Below, in pieces: positions 6,367-10,571 of a stretch of 10,571 bases of DNA. Origin of the DNA: Nitrospira sp. (GTDB lineage: Bacteria; Nitrospirota; Thermodesulfovibrionia; Thermodesulfovibrionales; SM23-35). Where the stretch lies: positions 1 through 10,571 of the forward strand of contig VGWY01000080.1 in assembly GCA_016873575.1 (NCBI GenBank), given 5' to 3'. Below the pieces are notes generated by a model that ran no database searches, was not told where the DNA came from, and saw nothing but the letters and a program-made list of their open reading frames with translations. How positions within the stretch are numbered: position 1 is the stretch's first letter; each line of letters starts with the position of its first letter. The position numbers and the translations under genes are program-made.

Positions 6367-7008
6367 TCATTCCTTCCATCCATACTCTCCTATAAGCGGC
6401 ACAAAAACACATAGGGTATGGTATTCCTCGAAAAGCCTTCCCCCAGATTTTTTAATCCTTAAAAGTTGTTGCGAGAAGCGATCTCCAACTGGCGCAATGA
6501 TGAAACCTTCTTCAGATATCTGTTCTATTAAGGGGTCTGGAATTTTTGGGGTCCCGGCAGTAATGATAATCCTGTCAAAGGGAGATTCATCTGGCCATCC
6601 TAAGGTACCGTTACTGACCCTGACATGAATATTGGCATAACCGAGTGATTGGAATCGTTCTTCAGCCTGCTGAGCAAGTGACGCAATCCGCTCTACTGTA
6701 TAGACCTCACGGGAAAGCTCAGCAAGGATTACTGCCTGATAACCTGAACCTGTACCAATTTCAAGAACCCTTTCATTACCATTTAGTTCAAGAAGTTCTG
6801 TCATGATTGCAACCATATAAGGCTGTGAAAGGGTCTGTCCTTCACCAATCGGCAGTGCCATATCTTCATAGGCTTTATACTGTGAGGATTCATCAACAAA
6901 AAGGTGTCTGGGAACCCTTTTCATGACATTCAGGACACGCTTGTCTTTAATCCCCCTCGGGATGAGCTGTGTATTGACCATGAACTCCCGTAATTCTTTA
7001 AACCCCAT
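6367..7008 (-). CDS. pcm: Protein-L-isoaspartate O-methyltransferase
   Basis: PIMT methylates L-isoaspartyl residues in damaged proteins using S-adenosylmethionine, starting their repair; it is cytosolic. The family hallmarks are present: PRHLFV near the N terminus, GEGQTLSQP for the isoaspartyl substrate, and the SAM motif VLEIGTGSGYQAVILAEL. I place the start at the ATG at 7008, giving 213 residues, because AGAGG lies 8 bases upstream and the ATG overlaps the stop of the oxidoreductase gene as TGATG. The ATG at 7014 is only 2 bases from that AGAGG and is less likely. The gene is translationally coupled to the flavoprotein gene and lies in the same direction as surE, its usual partner in proteobacteria. 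Confidence 0.95.
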   Translation of the reverse strand: MGFKELREFMVNTQLIPRGIKDKRVLNVMKRVPRHLFVDESSQYKAYEDMALPIGEGQTLSQPYMVAIMTELLELNGNERVLEIGTGSGYQAVILAELSREVYTVERIASLAQQAEERFQSLGYANIHVRVSNGTLGWPDESPFDRIIITAGTPKIPDPLIEQISEEGFIIAPVGDRFSQQLLRIKKSGGRLFEEYHTLCVFVPLIGEYGWKE

Positions 7009-8402
7009 CAACATAGCCTCTTTGTTATCTCTCTTGCAGCCATCACCCCTGAGGCAGATGCCTGGATAAGCCCCCTGCTTAGTCCTGCTCCATCACCAAC
7101 AGCAAAGAGGTTACCTATCTCGGTCTCAAGTGATTCTGTTAGTTTGGGATGCATTGAATAAAACTTCACTTCGGCCCCGTATAACAAGGTATGTTCTGAA
7201 GTCACCCCGGGAGTTATCTTGTCAAGTGCATCGAGCATCTCAAGGATGTCACAGATATAACGATAAGGTATGACAAAACTTAAATCGCCCGGCGTAGCAT
7301 CTTTAAGTGTTGGCTTTACATCCCCTTTTGATATCCTCTCATGTGTTGATCGCCTTCCTTGTTGCAAATCTCCAAGCCTCTGGACAATAACACCCTTGCC
7401 GAGGAGGTTTGCAAGCCCTGCAATATATCTCCCATACGATATAGGGTCGTCAAATGGCTCTGTGAAGGATGTGTTTACCAAAAGTGCAAAGTTTGTATTG
7501 TTTGTTTTTCTTTTTGCATAGCTGTGGCCGTTAACTGTCCATATACCCTTAAGGTATTCCTTGACAACCTCGCCATATGGATTTACACAGAATGTCCTTA
7601 TCCTGTCATTGAATTTTCTTGAATGGAATATGAGTTTTGGTTCATAGGTTATTTCTGTGAGTGGTTCAAATACAGGAGCAGGTATCTCGACCCTTACACC
7701 TATATCAACAGGGTTTTTGAGCAGCGTTAGGTGTAGTCTTTTTGCCTCTCTTTCGAGCCATCTGGAACCCTCCCTTCCAGGGGCAAGGATTACAAATTCA
7801 GAATAAAAACTTGTGCCATCCTTAAGCATGATGCCAACAACCTTTCTTTTTTTTGTGATGACCCTTTCTGCCTCTGAACTGAATATGCTCTCTACCTTTT
7901 TATTAAGGGTATCCTTAATCTTTTTTAGTACCGCCTTGCACCTATCAGTACCTATATGTCTTATCGTTGTAGGTATAAACAGAAGGTTATTTTCTGATGC
8001 AAGTCTTTCTATTTTATGTATTTCTTCTTCATTGCCACCATATGTTTGTTCTGGAGCTCCGTACTTTACGTAGATTTCATCAACGTAATTTATTAATGAT
8101 ATCAGCCTATCCCTGTCAATATATCTCGAAAGAAAACCGCCAATATCAGGAGAAAGGTTTAATTTTCCATCACTGAATGCCCCTGCGCCACCCCATCCAC
8201 TGAGAAGCGCGCATTCAGGACAGGTTGTGCATGAAATTTCCCGTACCTTCATCGGGCATATCCTTTTATCAAGGTCTCTGCCTTTCTCAACGATAAGGAT
8301 TTTTGCATCTTTTTTCTGCTTGATAATTTCGAGGGCAGAGAATATGCCAGCAGGACCGGCTCCAACTATTATAACATCATATATAACATCATATTTTTTC
8401 AC
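7008..8402 (-). CDS. FAD-dependent oxidoreductase, COG2509-like
   Basis: A 464-residue flavoprotein of unknown substrate. An N-terminal Rossmann motif VGAGPAGIFSALE (13-25) is followed by a conserved cysteine-rich segment, with Cys at 49, 58, 61 and 64, and then GWGGAGAFSDGKL (69-81). The C-terminal FAVGDGAGLSRGLIQASASG is the second FAD-contacting motif. This layout fits the COG2509 family of uncharacterised FAD dehydrogenases. The four cysteines could hold a metal or iron-sulfur centre, which is my inference. The start is a GTG at 8402 with little ribosome-site support; no other standard start lies before the Rossmann motif. A 12-base tandem duplication near the 5' end repeats the residues YDVI. 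It overlaps pcm and lies 333 bases after surE, with repeats in between. Confidence 0.88.
   Translation of the reverse strand: MKKYDVIYDVIIVGAGPAGIFSALEIIKQKKDAKILIVEKGRDLDKRICPMKVREISCTTCPECALLSGWGGAGAFSDGKLNLSPDIGGFLSRYIDRDRLISLINYVDEIYVKYGAPEQTYGGNEEEIHKIERLASENNLLFIPTTIRHIGTDRCKAVLKKIKDTLNKKVESIFSSEAERVITKKRKVVGIMLKDGTSFYSEFVILAPGREGSRWLEREAKRLHLTLLKNPVDIGVRVEIPAPVFEPLTEITYEPKLIFHSRKFNDRIRTFCVNPYGEVVKEYLKGIWTVNGHSYAKRKTNNTNFALLVNTSFTEPFDDPISYGRYIAGLANLLGKGVIVQRLGDLQQGRRSTHERISKGDVKPTLKDATPGDLSFVIPYRYICDILEMLDALDKITPGVTSEHTLLYGAEVKFYSMHPKLTESLETEIGNLFAVGDGAGLSRGLIQASASGVMAAREITKRLC
8371..8394. repeat. 12-base tandem duplication at the oxidoreductase 5' end
   Basis: The unit ataacatcatat occurs twice without a gap (8371-8382 and 8383-8394). 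Being a multiple of three it keeps the frame and duplicates YDVI directly before the FAD-binding motif. Confidence 0.85.
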
Positions 8403-8428
8403 CTTAAATATCTTTTCACTTTTTTGCT

Positions 8429-8526
8429 GTCATTGCGAGCCAAAGGCGTGGCAATCTTGTTTTGGGTATTATGGAACATGTACAAAGTCAATGAGATTGC
8501 TTCGGGACTTCGTCCCTCGCAATGAC
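8429..8526. repeat. Dispersed repeat with GTCATTGCGAG/CGCAATGAC ends
   Basis: A 98-base element begins GTCATTGCGAG and ends CTCGCAATGAC. Each end forms an ATTGC/GCAAT-based hairpin; the right one contains the inner stem GGGA-CTTCG-TCCC (8504-8516). This repeat type is familiar from many bacterial genomes. The open frame running through 8403-8728 is repeat sequence and not a gene. Confidence 0.85.
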
Positions 8527-8563
8527 ACTTACGAAGAAGACCATAAGTAAGGCTACATTGTGT

Positions 8564-8671
8564 GTCATTCCCGCTTGTCGGGAATCTTTCTGAACGATTC
8601 TGGACAAGCCAGAAGGATTGCGGACAAGTCCCGTTAGAAGTAACTCTTCTAACGGGACAAGCCGCAATGAC
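8564..8671. repeat. Second cluster of CTTGT/ACAAG hairpin units
   Basis: Same family as 3707-3896. Unit one is ATTCCCG-CTTGT-CGGGAAT (8567-8585). Unit two is ATTCTGG-ACAAG-CCAGAA (8597-8614). Unit three is an outer stem ATTGCGG/CCGCAAT (8617-8623 and 8662-8668) whose loop holds a 12-bp inner hairpin (8629-8640 with 8646-8657). With 8429-8526 it fills most of the 333-base gap between surE and the oxidoreductase gene; I see no gene there. Confidence 0.85.
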
Positions 8672-8735
8672 AGAAAGCGTTAAGAATGTCGTCTTACTAA
8701 TTACCTCCTCACTAAGTTGCATTTGCAATAGTTTT

Positions 8736-9506
8736 TCAAAAGTCTCCTATAAATGACAAATCGTTTTTGAGAAATCTCAACGCCTCATAGTCGGTAAAAT
8801 CGCGGTGGATAGGAGTGATTGATATATAGTTATCCTCTATAGCCTGAATATCTGTATCTTCACCATACTCCACATTCATTTGACCTCCACCAATCCAGTA
8901 ATGCCTCTTCCCGATCGGATCAGATATTTCCTTAATCGAATTGTTGTAAACCAGTTTGCCCTGGCGTGTAAACTTCACCCCGGGGATTTTATCTTCTTCT
9001 CTATCAGGCACATTGATATTCAACAACGTATCAGGTGGAAGTGATTTCTTAAGCATATATTTGCCAATCTTGATTGCAAAGGCTGATGCTGTTTCAAAAT
9101 GAAAAGGTACATGGTGCTCTCTATCTACTACAAGTGAAATGGCAAATGATGGTATCCCAATTATTGTGCCCTCAATAGCGGCTGAAACAGTGCCTGAGTA
9201 GGTGATATTATCGCCAAGGTTAGCCCCTTTGTTGATGCCGGAGGCAATAAGTGCAGGCCTTGCAGGTAATATTTTATTGACACCTAATATGACACAATCT
9301 GTGGGAGTACCATTAATGCTGTAAAAACGTTCTTTAATCTTTTCTATCAGGAGTGGTCTATGTAATGTTAAGGAATGACTGGTTGCACTTCTTTCTCGAT
9401 CGGGGGCAACAATATATACATCCCCAAGCTCCTGCATTGCCCTGAAAAGGGCAATGAGACCTGGAGAATGAATACCATCATCATTTGTTACGAGAATAAC
9501 TGACAT
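8736..9506 (-). CDS. surE: 5'/3'-nucleotidase SurE
   Basis: SurE is a metal-dependent phosphatase acting on nucleoside 5'- and 3'-monophosphates and short polyphosphates, linked to stationary-phase survival. The 256-residue length is normal. The acid cluster NDDG (8-11, metal ligands D9 and D10), APDRERSATSHSLT (34-47, metal ligand S40) and SGINKGANLGDNITYSGT (89-106, metal ligand N92) are all intact. The ATG at 9506 gives the canonical MSVILVTNDDG start, with GGAAAG a few bases upstream. It lies 60 bases after the HEPN gene on the same strand and could be read through from it. A repeat cluster separates it from the oxidoreductase-pcm pair. Confidence 0.97.
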   Translation of the reverse strand: MSVILVTNDDGIHSPGLIALFRAMQELGDVYIVAPDRERSATSHSLTLHRPLLIEKIKERFYSINGTPTDCVILGVNKILPARPALIASGINKGANLGDNITYSGTVSAAIEGTIIGIPSFAISLVVDREHHVPFHFETASAFAIKIGKYMLKKSLPPDTLLNINVPDREEDKIPGVKFTRQGKLVYNNSIKEISDPIGKRHYWIGGGQMNVEYGEDTDIQAIEDNYISITPIHRDFTDYEALRFLKNDLSFIGDF

Positions 9507-9566
9507 ATCTTTCCAGGTTAAATCAATTCGAAAGGTCTAATGAATATTGTGTCTTCGATTCCTGAC

Positions 9567-9995
9567 CTACCCGATAGAAGACATCTCTTTAATCAAAACC
9601 TGTCTCACTGGTTCCATTATCTCAATAAATCTCTCTGCCTGCTTAAGTGCGTTTTCAGCATCATTTTTATCTATTGTTTCAAAATCACTATAATCCACAT
9701 CCGTTCTAAGAGTCATAAGATTTCTAAAAATTCTTATGGCTTCCTGTGTGAGAATAGCTGCTTTAACGAAATGCAAAGAGAGCATTGTTTTAACGCCATT
9801 ATGTCGTACAGGGTCAACACCTTTGAGTATCAATAAAGACCGTGCTGCATGTAATACGGCATAATAACTTCTATTAACAGATGTCTTATACATGCCGGCA
9901 TTAAAACTCGTGTGTGCATCTGTGAGGGATTCCTTACTTTTGATAAACCTTGAATCAGACAAAACAATTTTTTCCTGAATATTAAGCCCGTCCAT
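9567..9995 (-). CDS. HEPN domain protein, UPF0332 type
   Basis: A 142-residue all-helical protein. The motif NRSYYAVLHAARSLLILKG (41-59) carries the HEPN R-x6-H pair (R42 and H49), followed by KTMLSLHFVK, both typical of the UPF0332 group. HEPN proteins are often ribonucleases that act as toxins or as partners of MNT nucleotidyltransferases. The RX4HXY tyrosine motif of HepT (DUF86), the adenylylation target of MntA, is not present in this form, so that specific neutralisation mechanism should not be assumed. The ATG at 9995 overlaps the upstream MNT gene by 14 bases, showing coupled expression. The toxin role is inferred from family and pairing only. Confidence 0.85.
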   Translation of the reverse strand: MDGLNIQEKIVLSDSRFIKSKESLTDAHTSFNAGMYKTSVNRSYYAVLHAARSLLILKGVDPVRHNGVKTMLSLHFVKAAILTQEAIRIFRNLMTLRTDVDYSDFETIDKNDAENALKQAERFIEIMEPVRQVLIKEMSSIG

Positions 9996-10317
9996 ATAAG
10001 ACTATGCCTTCTTTCTGGATATTCCTATAAAATGGGGTATTATAAGCCTTTTCTTTTTCAATAGAATCTATTCCCTTAACAACAGTAGAAAAAGGAATGC
10101 CTGTTGCCTCTTCTTCATGAATAAAGACGTCGTTTATTGTATCAATAACATCAAAAGTCCTCTTCTTTACTACCACAAGGATGTCAAAATCAGACCCCTG
10201 ACTGAAATCTCCTCTTATCCTTGAGCCAAAGGCTGCTACAGCAATAAGGTTATCACCCAGGACTTCTCTTAGCCTTTCTGTTGCTCTTTTTATAGCATTC
10301 TTTTCAAAAGAAAACAT
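9982..10317 (-). CDS. MNT-type minimal nucleotidyltransferase
   Basis: A 111-residue polymerase-beta-like nucleotidyltransferase. The signature GSRIRGDFSQGSDFDILVVV (31-50) has the GS pair and the two metal-binding acids D43 and D45. The expected third acid is not obvious: that strand reads PFSTVV. I recall the same absence in other UPF0332-associated members. It is the first gene of an MNT-HEPN pair, with AGGGG about 8 bases before its ATG. In toxin-antitoxin systems of this class the MNT protein is the antitoxin and modifies or binds the HEPN partner; that function is inferred. It lies beside an insertion sequence, a common position for such modules. Confidence 0.87.
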   Translation of the reverse strand: MFSFEKNAIKRATERLREVLGDNLIAVAAFGSRIRGDFSQGSDFDILVVVKKRTFDVIDTINDVFIHEEEATGIPFSTVVKGIDSIEKEKAYNTPFYRNIQKEGIVLYGRA

Positions 10318-10338
10318 CTTTTTAACCCCTGTGTAAAC

Positions 10339-10347
10339 ATTCTAACA
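10339..10347 (-). promoter_or_regulatory. Extended -10 promoter for the MNT-HEPN pair
   Basis: On the minus strand TGT-TAGAAT (10347-10339) is an extended -10 with 5 of 6 consensus bases; no good -35 is seen. A start near 10332 leaves a 15-base leader containing the AGGGG ribosome site. Confidence 0.5.
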
Positions 10348-10452
10348 TAATTATCCAAAATACAAAATTGCTTCTCGCTATCACTCATTGAGCTAAAACT
10401 GCCAATACAGCAACATACTACCCGCCCTTGATTGTTGCATTGCCCTGTAATA

Positions 10453-10495
10453 CCAAAATAGAAATGTCCTAATCTGCCAAAGTAGAAATGTCCTA
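10453..10495 (+). repeat. Two direct repeats upstream of the transposase
   Basis: Bases 10453-10471 and 10477-10495 are 19-base copies (core tagaaatgtccta) differing at one position, with a 24-base period. They probably belong to the insertion-sequence end and could be transposase binding sites. The outer boundary of the element cannot be fixed from one end. Confidence 0.75.
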
Positions 10496-10505
10496 TTCCG
10501 TGTGA

Positions 10506-10514
10506 TGCTATACT
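10506..10514 (+). promoter_or_regulatory. Extended -10 promoter for the transposase
   Basis: TGC-TATACT is an extended -10 with 5 of 6 consensus bases, located 26 bases before the transposase ATG. The second 19-base repeat occupies the -35 region, which would let a bound protein block it. Confidence 0.45.
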
Positions 10515-10540
10515 GCCTCTTTTTTGATTAAGGAGGCGAG

Positions 10541-10571
10541 ATGGCAGGAAAGGACATATTCGAGATGAGTC
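10541..10571 (+). CDS. Start of a DDE transposase, probably ISNCY-type (truncated by window edge)
   Basis: Only ten codons are visible, reading MAGKDIFEMS from the ATG at 10541. A strong AAGGAGG site lies just upstream (10530-10536). The N terminus resembles transposases annotated as ISNCY or integrase-catalytic proteins that begin MAGKDI and continue into a helix-turn-helix region. The paired repeats upstream support an insertion sequence. With so few residues the family call is provisional. Confidence 0.55.
   Translation, partial: MAGKDIFEMS

Noticed and set aside
8629..8657. 12-bp hairpin as an intrinsic terminator for surE
   Set aside because: No T-run follows on either strand, and it is nested inside a repeat unit, so it is better explained as part of that repeat.
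8399..8728. A 109-codon open frame on the minus strand between the oxidoreductase gene and surE
   Set aside because: It runs entirely through dispersed hairpin repeats, with no family resemblance; the peptide is repeat translation.

Overview
The window looks like a chromosomal segment of a moderately AT-rich Gram-negative bacterium. An LPS heptose gene (gmhA), a lipoprotein and a PIMT/SurE pair fit a diderm. The gene styles and the dispersed repeats suggest Nitrospirota or a relative, but this is an impression from protein resemblance, not a tested placement. Almost everything reads on the minus strand; the exceptions are one GAF/GGDEF-like gene (5381-6361) and the first codons of a transposase at the right edge.

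Layout from left to right. 1-1837 (minus): a compact ruvC-ruvA-ruvB Holliday-junction operon with overlapping genes; ruvB runs off the left edge. 1815-2399: gmhA, overlapping ruvC. 2453-3577: a lipoprotein with three fibronectin-III-like domains whose 5' end is built from repeat DNA. 3479-3921: a repeat cluster with a candidate miniature element nested in a C/G-rich palindrome, a heptamer array and five hairpin units. 3922-5295: argH. 5296-5380: a divergent promoter region. 5381-6361: a GAF plus degenerate GGDEF protein that keeps an RxxD I-site-like motif. 6367-7008: pcm. 7008-8402: a COG2509-like FAD oxidoreductase, translationally coupled to pcm. 8403-8735: a second repeat cluster. 8736-9506: surE. 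9567-10317: an MNT nucleotidyltransferase/HEPN pair. About 10453-10571: the left part of an insertion sequence (ISNCY-type in my reading).

Functionally, RuvC resolves junctions migrated by RuvAB. GmhA starts heptose synthesis for LPS. ArgH makes arginine. SurE and Pcm are stationary-phase survival enzymes that are also neighbours in proteobacteria; here a flavoprotein and repeats sit between them.

The most unusual content is the repeat biology. Degenerate 7-nt tandem arrays lie inside ruvC and encode the whole lipoprotein signal segment. A palindrome is inserted in frame in the lipoprotein. Perfect-stem hairpins keep a 5-nt loop while both sides of the stem change together between copies. 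The second highlight is the GAF/GGDEF-like protein, which may be a c-di-GMP receptor rather than a synthase.
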